DNA from: Microvirga guangxiensis
GTDB lineage: Bacteria; Pseudomonadota; Alphaproteobacteria; Rhizobiales; Beijerinckiaceae
Direction of reading: 5' to 3'
Length of the DNA stretch: 64,000 bases
NCBI RefSeq assembly: GCF_900102135.1
Contig: NZ_FMVJ01000005.1
Location: 137,988-201,987 of the forward strand
Of this stretch, positions 7,676 to 18,120 are shown piece after piece. Positions within the stretch are counted from its first letter, which is position 1. The number at the start of each line of letters is the position of its first letter. Below the pieces are notes generated by a model. It saw only the letters and a program-made list of their open reading frames with translations. It was not told the origin of the DNA and ran no database searches. The position numbers and the translations under genes are program-made.

Positions 7676-8436
7676 GCGATCTCTTCCGCGTCGAGAACCT
7701 TTCCAAGTCCTTCGGCGGTCTCGCGGTAAGCCGCGAAATCTCTCTGTCCATGGGGGCGGGTGAACGCCTGGCGCTGATCGGTCCCAATGGCGCCGGCAAG
7801 ACCACCTTCGTCAATCTGGTTACGGGGCAGATCAAGCCGAGCGCCGGACGTGTCGTGCTGAATGGCGAGGATGTAACGGGGCTGGGCGCGGTGCGGCGGG
7901 TGCGGAAGGGGCTGGTGCGCACCTTCCAGGTGACGCGTCTCTTTTCCGAACTGACCCCTGAAGAACATGTCACGCTGACTCTCTTGCAGCGGGAAGGAAA
8001 GGCCTCGCGGATCTTCAGCCGCTTCCGCGGCAATTCTGCCGTCGCCGACGAGGCGCACGACATTCTCGGCGCCCTTGGACTGCACGAAGTTGCACGGCGC
8101 AAGGTCGGGCAGATCGCCTATGGCCAGCAGCGACTTCTGGAAATCGCGATAGCGCTCGCTCTGAAACCGAAAGTGCTTCTGCTCGACGAACCTGCGGCTG
8201 GAGTTCCATCCGCCGACACGCCGCGCATCGAGCAGGCGCTGGAACGCTTGCCGCCGAGCCTCGCCGTGCTCATGATCGAGCATGACATGGATCTCGTGTT
8301 CCGCTTCGCAAAGCGTGTAGTGGTGCTCGCGGCGGGGGAAATCATCTTCGAGGGATTGCCGTCGGAGGTCGCTGCCGATCCGAAGGTGCGTGAAGCCTAT
8401 TTGGGGAATTATGCCAATGCCCGCAGCGTCGCTTGA
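7672..8436 (+). CDS. LivG-type ABC transporter ATP-binding protein
   Basis: A 254-residue ATPase with Walker A GPNGAGKT (about residues 38-45), the LivG-style signature AYGQQRLLEIA in place of LSGGQ, and Walker B VLLLDEPAAG followed by the H-loop region EHDMDLVF. The YGQQR signature is normal for LivG. It overlaps the preceding permease by 4 nt and the following ATPase by about 26 nt. Confidence 0.92.
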   Translation: MSDLFRVENLSKSFGGLAVSREISLSMGAGERLALIGPNGAGKTTFVNLVTGQIKPSAGRVVLNGEDVTGLGAVRRVRKGLVRTFQVTRLFSELTPEEHVTLTLLQREGKASRIFSRFRGNSAVADEAHDILGALGLHEVARRKVGQIAYGQQRLLEIAIALALKPKVLLLDEPAAGVPSADTPRIEQALERLPPSLAVLMIEHDMDLVFRFAKRVVVLAAGEIIFEGLPSEVAADPKVREAYLGNYANARSVA

Positions 8437-9133
8437 GGTCAAACACCTGAGTGCGGGCTATGGCCCGACGATGGTGCTGGAGGATGTATCCTTCGCGGTG
8501 CCCGCTGGCGCGCGCCTGTCCATCCTCGGGCGCAACGGCATGGGCAAGACCACGCTCCTCTCGACGCTCATGGGCATGAACCGTCGCTATGGCGGCGAGA
8601 TCATGGTCGGTGGAAAGGACCTGTCGTCGTTGCGAAGCTCCGAGCGGGCGCGCCAGGGTGTCGGGCTCGTCCCGCAGACGCGCGACATCTTCCGCTCGCT
8701 CACGGTGGAAGAGAACCTCGTCGTCGGCATCAAGGATCGCCCGCGCAGCGCCATCCAGGAGGCGTATGACATGTTCCCGCGCCTGTTCGAGCGCCGGAAC
8801 AATCTCGGCTGGCAATTGTCGGGCGGGGAGCAGCAGATGCTCTCGACCGCCCGCACGATCCTGGGAAAGCCCTCGGTGCTGCTCCTCGACGAGCCGCTCG
8901 AGGGATTGGCTCCGGTGATCTGCGAAGAGCTGATGGCTGCTTTCACGCGTTTGGCCTCGCGCGGCGAGATGACGATCCTCCTCGTGGAGCAGCGCCTGGA
9001 AAGCGCCCTCGATTTCGCCGAATCCGTGCTGATCCTCGAACGCGGCCGGATCGTCTGGCAGGGCACGAGCGAGGCCCTGAGAGCCGACCATGGCTTGATC
9101 GAGCATTACATCGGCGTCGGCTCGCTGCATTGA
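8411..9133 (+). CDS. LivF-type ABC transporter ATP-binding protein
   Basis: About 240 residues. Walker A GRNGMGKT, signature LSGGEQQM, Walker B VLLLDEPLEGLAP, and the LivF-like EQRLESALDFA segment. The ATG at 8411 is preceded by GGGGAA (8403-8408) and overlaps the end of the LivG gene; a GTG at 8390 would be a longer but less likely start. Its last codons overlap the start region of pcaD, so import and catabolism genes form one translation-coupled run. Confidence 0.9.
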   Translation: MPMPAASLEVKHLSAGYGPTMVLEDVSFAVPAGARLSILGRNGMGKTTLLSTLMGMNRRYGGEIMVGGKDLSSLRSSERARQGVGLVPQTRDIFRSLTVEENLVVGIKDRPRSAIQEAYDMFPRLFERRNNLGWQLSGGEQQMLSTARTILGKPSVLLLDEPLEGLAPVICEELMAAFTRLASRGEMTILLVEQRLESALDFAESVLILERGRIVWQGTSEALRADHGLIEHYIGVGSLH

Positions 9134-9141
9134 GGATGGAC

Positions 9142-9936
9142 ATGACATTTCTTCGCGCCAACGGCATCGTTCTTCACCATCAGGTCATCGGACGCCCTGA
9201 TGCCCCCGCGCTGGTGTTCAACAACTCCCTCGGCAGCGATTTCCGCATCTGGCAGGAAGTGGCGCCTGCCTTCTCGGACCGTTTCCGCGTCGTCCTCTAC
9301 GACAAGCGCGGGCACGGCCTCTCCGATGCGCCGCGAGGACCCTATACGATCGACGATCACACGGACGATCTTCTGGCGCTTCTCGATCATCTCCGGATCG
9401 AAAGCGCGTCCCTCGTCGGCCTCTCCGTCGGCGGCCTGATCGCCCAGCGCGCCGCAAGGCGGGCCGCTGGGCGCGTGAAGGCTTTGGTGCTCTGCTGCAC
9501 GGCGGGGAAGATCGGTGCGCCCGAACTCTGGGCGGAGCGGATCACGGCGGTGGAGAAGGGCGGTGTCGAACCCATCGCGGACGGCATTCTGCAACGCTGG
9601 CTCACTCCGAACTTTCACGAAGCACGCAAGGACGATGTGTCGGGCTGGCGCAACATGCTGGTACGCATCCCGGCCCATGGCTATGCCGGAACATGCGCCG
9701 CCATTCGCGATGCGGATCTCACGGCGGATGCGGGAAAGATCGCGGTCCCGACCCTCTGTGTCGCAGGCGATCAGGATGGCTCCACGCCCGCCGATGTGGT
9801 GCGCAGCACGGCCAATCTCATCCCCGGTGCGCGTTTCGAGCTGATCGAGAACTGTGGACACATCCCCTGCGTCGAGAAGCCGAAGGTGCTCACGCAACTC
9901 ATCCAGAACCATCTTCAGGAGGTCGGTCTTGTCTGA
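9142..9936 (+). CDS. pcaD: 3-oxoadipate enol-lactonase
   Basis: A 264-residue alpha/beta hydrolase that hydrolyses beta-ketoadipate enol-lactone to beta-ketoadipate, a late step of the protocatechuate branch. The nucleophile elbow GLSVGG places Ser at about residue 95; the acid lies in GDQDGSTP (~210) and the His in NCGHIP (~240). LYDKRGHGLSD is the typical PcaD block. I chose the ATG at 9142 because GAGG (9132-9135) is 6 nt upstream; in-frame starts at 9130 and 9136 lack one. The last 8 nt overlap pcaC. Confidence 0.92.
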   Translation: MTFLRANGIVLHHQVIGRPDAPALVFNNSLGSDFRIWQEVAPAFSDRFRVVLYDKRGHGLSDAPRGPYTIDDHTDDLLALLDHLRIESASLVGLSVGGLIAQRAARRAAGRVKALVLCCTAGKIGAPELWAERITAVEKGGVEPIADGILQRWLTPNFHEARKDDVSGWRNMLVRIPAHGYAGTCAAIRDADLTADAGKIAVPTLCVAGDQDGSTPADVVRSTANLIPGARFELIENCGHIPCVEKPKVLTQLIQNHLQEVGLV

Positions 9937-10321
9937 CGATCAGGGCAGCGAACGCTACAAGGCCGGCATGGTGGTGCGCCGCCAGGTTCTCGGCGACGCG
10001 CATGTGGACCGCGCCACCGCGCAGATGACCGAGTTCGATGCGGATTTCCAGACCTTCATCACGGAAGGGGCCTGGGGCTCGGTGTGGGCGCGTCCGCACT
10101 TCACCAAGCGCGAGCGCTCCATCGTCACCATCGCGCTGCTTGCCGCGCTCGGGCAGGACGAGGAGGTTGCCATGCACGTGCGTGCCACGTGCAATACCGG
10201 CGCCACCAAGGACGATATTCGCGAGGCTCTCTTGCATGTGGCGGTCTATGCGGGCGTGCCCGCGGCCAACCATGCCTTCAAGATCGTGAAGAGAACCTAC
10301 GACGAAATGGAAAAGGCGTGA
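9929..10321 (+). CDS. pcaC: 4-carboxymuconolactone decarboxylase
   Basis: A 130-residue protein of the AhpD/CMD family that decarboxylates gamma-carboxymuconolactone to beta-ketoadipate enol-lactone. Family features are [26 protein letters not shown] and [21 protein letters not shown]. The likely start is a TTG at 9929 with AGGAGG at 9917-9922, overlapping the pcaD stop; no in-frame ATG lies nearby except far upstream within pcaD. A free-standing PcaC, as in other proteobacteria, not a PcaL fusion. Confidence 0.92.
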   Translation: MSDDQGSERYKAGMVVRRQVLGDAHVDRATAQMTEFDADFQTFITEGAWGSVWARPHFTKRERSIVTIALLAALGQDEEVAMHVRATCNTGATKDDIREALLHVAVYAGVPAANHAFKIVKRTYDEMEKA

Positions 10322-10356
10322 CAGCTGAAAACAGTGGCTCTGCAGGGAGGGCAGCC

Positions 10357-11082
10357 ATGTCGGATCAGGGACCATTCTACCAACGGGACAGGAGCTGGCA
10401 TCCGCCGGCCTTCACCCCCCAATACAAAACCTCCATCCTGCGCTCTCCGCAATACCCGCTGCTGTCTCTCGACAACACGATTTCCGAGATGACCGGGCCG
10501 ACTTTCGGGCACAACAAGCTCGGCCCTCTCGACAATGATCTGATCCGCAATTTCGCCAAGACCGGAGACCCGATCGGCCAGCGCATCATCGTGTATGGCC
10601 GGGTGCTGGATGAGAATGCGCGTGCGGTTCCCGGTGCCCTGGTGGAGTTCTGGCAGGCCAATGCGGGCGGGCGCTATCGGCACAAGAAGGAAACTTATCT
10701 TGCCGCCATCGATCCCAATTTCGGCGGCTGCGGGCGCGCGATCACGGACGAAGAGGGACGCTACTGGTTCCGCACCATCAAGCCCGGCGCTTATCCCTGG
10801 CCGAACGGCGTCAATGACTGGCGGCCCGCGCATATCCATTTCTCGGTGTTCGGCCACGCCTTCGCGCAACGCATGATCACGCAGATGTATTTCGAGGGCG
10901 ATCCGATGATCTGGCAATGCCCCATCGTCTCGACCATTCCCGACAAGAAAGCCATCGAGCAACTGATCGCGGCGCTGGACCGCGAAAGCACGCTGCCCAT
11001 GGATGCTCTCGCCTACAAGTTCGACATCGTTCTGCGCGGCCGCCGCTCGACCATGTTCGAGAACCGCATGGAGGGGAATTGA
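10357..11082 (+). CDS. pcaH: Protocatechuate 3,4-dioxygenase beta subunit
   Basis: A 241-residue subunit carrying the catalytic non-haem Fe(III). The four iron ligands of the Pseudomonas enzyme are all present: Tyr in GGRYRHK (~107), Tyr in GAYPWPNG (~146) and the two His of RPAHIHFS (~159, 161). With PcaG it opens the protocatechuate ring between the hydroxyls to beta-carboxy-cis,cis-muconate. The ATG is preceded by GGGAGG 6-7 nt upstream. Its TGA overlaps the pcaG ATG by 1 nt, matching equal subunit synthesis. Confidence 0.96.
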   Translation: MSDQGPFYQRDRSWHPPAFTPQYKTSILRSPQYPLLSLDNTISEMTGPTFGHNKLGPLDNDLIRNFAKTGDPIGQRIIVYGRVLDENARAVPGALVEFWQANAGGRYRHKKETYLAAIDPNFGGCGRAITDEEGRYWFRTIKPGAYPWPNGVNDWRPAHIHFSVFGHAFAQRMITQMYFEGDPMIWQCPIVSTIPDKKAIEQLIAALDRESTLPMDALAYKFDIVLRGRRSTMFENRMEGN

Positions 11083-11708
11083 TGGTTCAGAAACTCGACA
11101 GATTGAAGGAATCTCCCTCCCAGACGGCTGGCCCCTACGTCCATATCGGCGCGACGCCGAACTGGGTCGAGATCACGGGCGTATGGAACGAGGATCTCGG
11201 TCTCGTTCTCGTCGGTCCGGAAACCAAAGGTGAGCGCATCGTCGTGCAGGGGCGCATCTTCGACGGAAGCGGAACACCCTTGAAGGATGCGCTCGTCGAG
11301 ATCTGGCAGGCGGACGCGCAGGGGCTATACAACAGCCCGCAGGAGAAGCGCGGCAAGGCCGACCCGCATTTCACCGGCTGGGGACGCCAGCCGACGGACG
11401 GAACGACGGGCGAGTACAGGTTCGAGACCATCAAGCCCGGACGCGTCCCTTATAAAGACGGTCGCCTCATGGCGCCGCACATCACGTTCTGGATCGTCGC
11501 GCGGGGCATCAATATGGGCCTCCATACGCGGATGTATTTCGGCGACGAGGAAGCCGCCAATGCGGAATGCCCCGTTCTCGCGCGCATCGAGCACAAGGTG
11601 AGAGTGCCGACCCTCATCGCCTCGCGCAGCGAGGAGAAGGGCATGCCCACCTATACCTTCGACATCCGCTTGCAGGGTGAGAAGGAAACCGTGTTCTTCG
11701 ATATTTGA
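11082..11708 (+). CDS. pcaG: Protocatechuate 3,4-dioxygenase alpha subunit
   Basis: A 208-residue alpha subunit of the intradiol dioxygenase. It has the dioxygenase fold (VVQGRIFDGSGTPLKDALVEIWQADAQGLY) but not the full set of iron ligands (APHITFWI replaces AHIHF), as expected for the structural alpha chain. PSQTAGPYVHIG at residues ~11-22 is the typical PcaG N-terminus. It starts at the TGATG junction with pcaH. Confidence 0.95.
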   Translation: MVQKLDRLKESPSQTAGPYVHIGATPNWVEITGVWNEDLGLVLVGPETKGERIVVQGRIFDGSGTPLKDALVEIWQADAQGLYNSPQEKRGKADPHFTGWGRQPTDGTTGEYRFETIKPGRVPYKDGRLMAPHITFWIVARGINMGLHTRMYFGDEEAANAECPVLARIEHKVRVPTLIASRSEEKGMPTYTFDIRLQGEKETVFFDI

Positions 11709-11719
11709 CAGTGAGAAGC

Positions 11720-12565
11720 ATGGCCAAGTTTCAAAGCCTACACGACGCAGTCAGGGACAACCTTAAGGACGGGGACGTTGTCGCCTTCGAGGGGTTCACC
11801 CATCTCATTCCCCATGCGGCCGCCCATGAGGCTATCCGCCAGGGGCGCAAGGACCTGACGCTGATCCGCATGACGCCCGACATCATCTACGACCAGATGA
11901 TCGGCATGGGGCTCGTGAAGAAGGTCGTCTTCTCCTACGCGGGCAATCCCGGCGTGGGTCTGCTTCGACGCATGCGCGATGCCATCGAGAATGGCTGGCC
12001 TCGTAGCATCGAAACGGTGGAGCACAGCCATGCGGCCATGGCGAACGCCTATGAAGCCGGTGCTGCGGGTTTGCCCTGCGCCGTCTTCCGGGGGTATCGC
12101 GGGGCAGGGCTGAAGGACGTGAACCCTGAAATCCGCAGCATCACCTGTCCGTTCACGGGCGAGGAACTGGCAGCCGTTCCCGCGCACCGCCCCGACGTCG
12201 CCTTCGTACATGCACAGAAAGCGAGCAAGCGCGGCGACGTGCTCGTGGAGGGCATTATTGGGGTGCAGAAGGAGGCGGTTCTCGCCTCTAAGCGCGCCGT
12301 CGTGACGGTGGAGGAGATCGTCGACGATTTCGACGATCTTCACCCGAACCTCTGCGTGCTGCCGCACTGGACAGTGACGGCCATCGCGCATGTGCCGGGT
12401 GGCGCGCATCCGTCGTACACGCACGGCTATTACGACCGCGACAACGCCGCTTATCTCGAGTGGGACAAGGTTTCCGCTGACCGGGATCTGTTCATGCAGT
12501 GGATGAAGACGAATGTTCTCGAAGCGGGCCCCGGAGCCTTCGCCGAGCGCGTGAAAGGGCTGTGA
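11720..12565 (+). CDS. pcaI: 3-oxoadipate CoA-transferase subunit A, long glutaconate-CoA-transferase-like type
   Basis: About 281 residues of the family I CoA-transferase alpha fold. With its partner it moves CoA from succinyl-CoA to beta-ketoadipate. It is about 50 residues longer than the classic Pseudomonas putida PcaI (around 231) and looks more like the CatI/glutaconate CoA-transferase type (GDVVAFEGFTHLIPHAAAHEAIRQGRKDLTLIRMTPDIIYDQMIGMG is characteristic). Function rests on its position between pcaG and pcaF; a different acyl substrate is possible. The ATG at 11720 is chosen; upstream TTG and GTG codons are in frame. Confidence 0.8.
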   Translation: MAKFQSLHDAVRDNLKDGDVVAFEGFTHLIPHAAAHEAIRQGRKDLTLIRMTPDIIYDQMIGMGLVKKVVFSYAGNPGVGLLRRMRDAIENGWPRSIETVEHSHAAMANAYEAGAAGLPCAVFRGYRGAGLKDVNPEIRSITCPFTGEELAAVPAHRPDVAFVHAQKASKRGDVLVEGIIGVQKEAVLASKRAVVTVEEIVDDFDDLHPNLCVLPHWTVTAIAHVPGGAHPSYTHGYYDRDNAAYLEWDKVSADRDLFMQWMKTNVLEAGPGAFAERVKGL

Positions 12566-12567
12566 CC

Positions 12568-13356
12568 ATGGCAACGATCTCCGATTTCACGCCCAACGAG
12601 ATGATGACCATCGCGGCGGCCCGCGCCCTGTCCAACGACGATGTATGCTTCGTCGGCATCGGCGCGCCGTCCGCGGCCTGCAACGTGGCGCGCCTCACCC
12701 ATGCACCGGACATCACGCTGATCTATGAGAGCGGCACCATCGGCACCGCGCCGGACGTGCTGCCGCTGTCCATCGGCGATGGGGAATTGTGCGAGACCGC
12801 GCTCACCACGGTCTCGGTGCCGGAGATGTTCCGCTACTGGCTGCAGGGCGGACGTATCTCCGTGGGCTTCCTGGGAGCAGCCCAACTCGATCGCTTCGGC
12901 AACATCAACACCACGGTGATCGGCGATTACCATAAGCCCAAGGTGCGCCTGCCGGGCGGCGGCGGCGCGCCCGAGATCGCGACCTCCTGCAAGCAGGTGT
13001 TCATCACCATGAAGCAGGCGACGCGCGGCATGGTGGAGAAGATCGACTTCTACACTTCCTTCGGCCATGGCGACGGCGGCGATCACCGCCAGCGTCTCGG
13101 CATCACGACGAAGGGCCCGACCCTGCTCATCACCGATCTCGCCCTCTGGAAGCCCGATCCAGAGACCAAGGAATTTACGGTCGTCTCCATGCATCCGGGT
13201 GTTACGCGTGAGAATGTTCAGGAGACCTGCGGCTGGAAGGTGCGCTTCTCCGACAGGCTCGAAGAAACGCCGCCTCCCACCGAACTCGAACTTACCACCC
13301 TGCGGGAACTCCAGGCTCGGACTGAGCGCGCCCATGGCGGAAAGAAAGGAAGCTAG
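12568..13356 (+). CDS. pcaJ: 3-oxoadipate CoA-transferase subunit B, long type
   Basis: A 262-residue beta subunit of the CoA-transferase, again longer than classic PcaJ (around 213). The active-site Glu is probably that of LIYESGTIG (~55). GGGGAPEIATSCKQVFITMK is a family glycine-rich block. AAAGGG lies 8 nt before the ATG, which follows the pcaI stop by 2 nt. Its TAG overlaps a GTG in front of pcaF. Confidence 0.8.
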   Translation: MATISDFTPNEMMTIAAARALSNDDVCFVGIGAPSAACNVARLTHAPDITLIYESGTIGTAPDVLPLSIGDGELCETALTTVSVPEMFRYWLQGGRISVGFLGAAQLDRFGNINTTVIGDYHKPKVRLPGGGGAPEIATSCKQVFITMKQATRGMVEKIDFYTSFGHGDGGDHRQRLGITTKGPTLLITDLALWKPDPETKEFTVVSMHPGVTRENVQETCGWKVRFSDRLEETPPPTELELTTLRELQARTERAHGGKKGS

Positions 13357-13358
13357 TG

Positions 13359-14564
<1,206 letters not shown>

Positions 14565-14581
14565 TCGCCGAGGAGCATTCC

Positions 14582-15646
14582 ATGCAGGCGCTTCCCCATC
14601 CTTGGCTCCAGTCTCTCGTCGGTGACGAGGAGGTGGGGGCTATCTTCTCCAACGAAGCCGAACTCTCGGCCATGCTGGAGGTTGAAGCGGCGCTTGCCAG
14701 GGCGCAATCCGAGGTCGGATTGATCGACAAGGAGGCGGCGGAGAGAATTGCGGAAGCATGCAAGTCCTTCCGTCCCGATTGGCAGAAGCTGGCGCAAGGT
14801 CTTGCCCAGGACGGCGTCATCGTTCCCGAACTCGTGAAGCAGCTTCGAGCAACGGTTGGCGACCCGCACGGCACTTCCGTCCATCTCGGCGCGACAAGCC
14901 AGGACATCATCGACACCGCTCTCGTGCTGCGGCTGAGAGGCATCATCGAAATCTTCGAAGCCCGGTTGTCCGATCTGCTCTCTGCTCTCCGCGACCTGCG
15001 CACGCGTGACGGCGCGGTGAAGCTGATGGCGCATACGCGCATGCAGCAGGCATTGCCCTTCATGGCGGCCCACAAGATCGACACATGGCTGCAGCCGCTG
15101 GAGCGTCACGCCGAGAACCTTGCCGCTCTCGCGCCGCGCCTTCTCGTCGTGCAACTGGGTGGCCCCATCGGCACGCGCGGCGAGTTGAAGGATCGCGGCG
15201 ATGCGGTTGCCGAAGCCATGGCGGGCATCTTGGGTCTCGGCTATGCGCCGCCGTGGCATTCGCAGCGCGACCGCATCGGAGAGTTCGCTGCCTTTCTGTC
15301 GCTGCTTTCTGGCACGCTCGGCAAGATCGGTCAGGATATAGCCCTGATGGCGCAGAACGAGGTGAGTGAAGTGCGCCTCGCCGCCGTTGGAGGCTCGTCC
15401 GCCATGCCGCACAAGTCCAATCCGGTTCAAGCCGAACTGCTCGTCGCACTCGCCCGCTTCAACGCCGGCCTGCTCGGCACGCTGCATCAGGCGCTCGTGC
15501 ACGAGAATGAGCGCTCGGGAGCCGCATGGACACTGGAATGGATGGTGCTGCCGCAAATGGTTGCGGCGACGGCAGCCGGATTGAGAAAGGCGCAGGCGCT
15601 CGCCGAAGGGTCGGGTTTTCTGCCGTCTTCAGGGGCGGAGCATTAG
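14582..15646 (+). CDS. pcaB: 3-carboxy-cis,cis-muconate cycloisomerase
   Basis: A 354-residue enzyme of the fumarase/aspartase superfamily that cyclises beta-carboxy-muconate to gamma-carboxymuconolactone. The superfamily signature GSSAMPHKSNPVQ is at about residues 267-279, with the upstream block THLGATSQDIIDT-like sequence (HLGATSQDIIDTAL). Length fits the shorter rhizobial PcaB (about 350) rather than the 450-residue Pseudomonas form. GAGGAG stands before the ATG. It is the last gene of the operon; its stop overlaps the stop of a convergent small gene. Confidence 0.93.
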   Translation: MQALPHPWLQSLVGDEEVGAIFSNEAELSAMLEVEAALARAQSEVGLIDKEAAERIAEACKSFRPDWQKLAQGLAQDGVIVPELVKQLRATVGDPHGTSVHLGATSQDIIDTALVLRLRGIIEIFEARLSDLLSALRDLRTRDGAVKLMAHTRMQQALPFMAAHKIDTWLQPLERHAENLAALAPRLLVVQLGGPIGTRGELKDRGDAVAEAMAGILGLGYAPPWHSQRDRIGEFAAFLSLLSGTLGKIGQDIALMAQNEVSEVRLAAVGGSSAMPHKSNPVQAELLVALARFNAGLLGTLHQALVHENERSGAAWTLEWMVLPQMVAATAAGLRKAQALAEGSGFLPSSGAEH

Positions 15647-15810
15647 GCATCACCCACGATGACAGTCACTCTGCCGCTTCCGCCGCAATCAGGACAAGGC
15701 CGCTGCTCCAGCTGGCCTGATCCGCTGCAGGCGGGGCAGATGTTCTCGCCGGTCTGCTTGGTGCCGGGAGCGTCTTCATCGCCTGATTTCTTTCCGTCTT
15801 TGTCGCTCAT
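15643..15810 (-). CDS. Small DnaJ-type zinc-finger protein (55 residues)
   Basis: A 55-residue protein with a charged N-terminal half and two CxxCxGxG motifs, CPACSGSG (25-32) and CPDCGGSG (39-46), that can form one zinc site like the cysteine-rich domain of DnaJ. AAGGAG lies 8 nt before the ATG, supporting expression. Its TAA overlaps the pcaB TAG in the opposite direction. There is no J domain, so it is not a DnaJ. Similar small zinc-ribbon proteins are often mislabelled as chaperones. Function unknown. Confidence 0.75.
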   Translation of the reverse strand: MSDKDGKKSGDEDAPGTKQTGENICPACSGSGQLEQRPCPDCGGSGRVTVIVGDA

Positions 15811-15880
15811 CGCATCGTCTCCTTCACAGGTGAACGTCGTGAGCGAGCGACGGTTCGTGCTTCGGGAGCAGGCCGGCTGA

Positions 15881-17101
<1,221 letters not shown>

Positions 17102-17154
17102 CCTTACGGGGTGTGAACAGCGCCTGAGACCAGTATGGACAGGAGGCGACCAAT

Positions 17155-17244
17155 ATGAGACCAGTTAGGCGTGACCCTTACTGGCCCCGCACCCCGCTTC
17201 CGGTCCCTGTACCGGCAATCTGTTCCCGGTTCCCGCATCAATGA
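17155..17244 (+). CDS. Possible 29-residue upstream ORF overlapping the PP2C gene
   Basis: AGGAGG (17141-17146) stands 8 nt before an ATG at 17155 that opens a 29-codon Pro/Arg-rich frame ending TGA at 17244, in a different frame from the PP2C gene whose GTG is at 17171. It might control PP2C translation or be a chance ORF. A TGAGACCAGT direct repeat lies at 17125 and 17156. Confidence 0.25.
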   Translation: MRPVRRDPYWPRTPLPVPVPAICSRFPHQ

Positions 17245-18046
17245 AGACGGGCTGGGGCTGCTCGGCCATTGCGCTTGGATCATCGATGGAGCCACCGGGC
17301 TCTCAACCGAGCAGCTGACCAAGGGCGGCAGCGACGCTGCGTGGCTCGCAGGGGTGATCGACAACACATTGGAAAAGCTGGTGGAATTGGGCAGCCAGGG
17401 GGCGGGTTTCCTGGCCTCTCTGGAGACGGAAGCCCATAGGGCCTTCGAACACGCGACTGCCCATCTTCCCGGCCGCCACGTGAGTCACGCCCCTTCGGCG
17501 TGCCTGGGTCTGATAGAGGCCCGGGAGAACGGCGGATCGATCCGGCTCCAAGGCTTCTTCCTGGGGGATGTGGTGGCGCTGGTGCCCACGGAGCGGGGGA
17601 TCGAGCGCTGGACCGACGAGCGCTCGAAACCCTTCGAGAAAAAGACGCTTGCCGCGCTCGAGGCCGGAGGGCACGAGCCGGGGCGGATCCCCGAGGCGGT
17701 GAGACGCCAGATTCTGGAAAACCGCAGCAGCCTGAACCAGCCTGACGGCTATTGGGTCGTGAGCCCCAGCCAGCCTTTTGCCGGGCGCGAACTGCGCTTC
17801 GAGGCGCAGGTGCCGAAAGGCGGGGAGATCGTGCTTGCCACCGATGGCTTCATGCGGCTTGTGGACGTTTTCGGAGCTTATACGGACCAGTCCCTTCATG
17901 CCGCGCTGGCTGAGGGCAGGGGGGACGCGCTGATCGAGGAATTACGGACACTGGAACGCAGCGACCTCCTGTCGGGGGCATATCCGCGCGTGAAGACGCA
18001 CGACGATGCGACGGTGCTCGTGATCGCAGCCGAAACAAGCGGCTGA
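17171..18046 (+). CDS. PP2C-like protein phosphatase domain protein
   Basis: A 291-residue protein with the PP2C (PPM) layout: SRINEDGLGLL near the N-terminus, WIIDGATGL, FFLGDVVALV, LATDGFMRL and the C-terminal HDDATVLVI. The Asp residues in these motifs are the expected Mn/Mg ligands. It is probably a cytoplasmic Ser/Thr phosphatase; no kinase lies nearby, so the target is unknown. The GTG start has no good ribosome-binding site of its own: the strong AGGAGG at 17141-17146 is placed for a short out-of-frame ORF (17155-17244) instead. Confidence 0.75.
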   Translation: MTLTGPAPRFRSLYRQSVPGSRINEDGLGLLGHCAWIIDGATGLSTEQLTKGGSDAAWLAGVIDNTLEKLVELGSQGAGFLASLETEAHRAFEHATAHLPGRHVSHAPSACLGLIEARENGGSIRLQGFFLGDVVALVPTERGIERWTDERSKPFEKKTLAALEAGGHEPGRIPEAVRRQILENRSSLNQPDGYWVVSPSQPFAGRELRFEAQVPKGGEIVLATDGFMRLVDVFGAYTDQSLHAALAEGRGDALIEELRTLERSDLLSGAYPRVKTHDDATVLVIAAETSG

Positions 18047-18120
18047 AGAGAATTCCGGGAGCGCCGTGAAGGTGTCTGCCGGTGGGAGGACTAAGGACTT
18101 CAACAATGAGGGAACTGACA

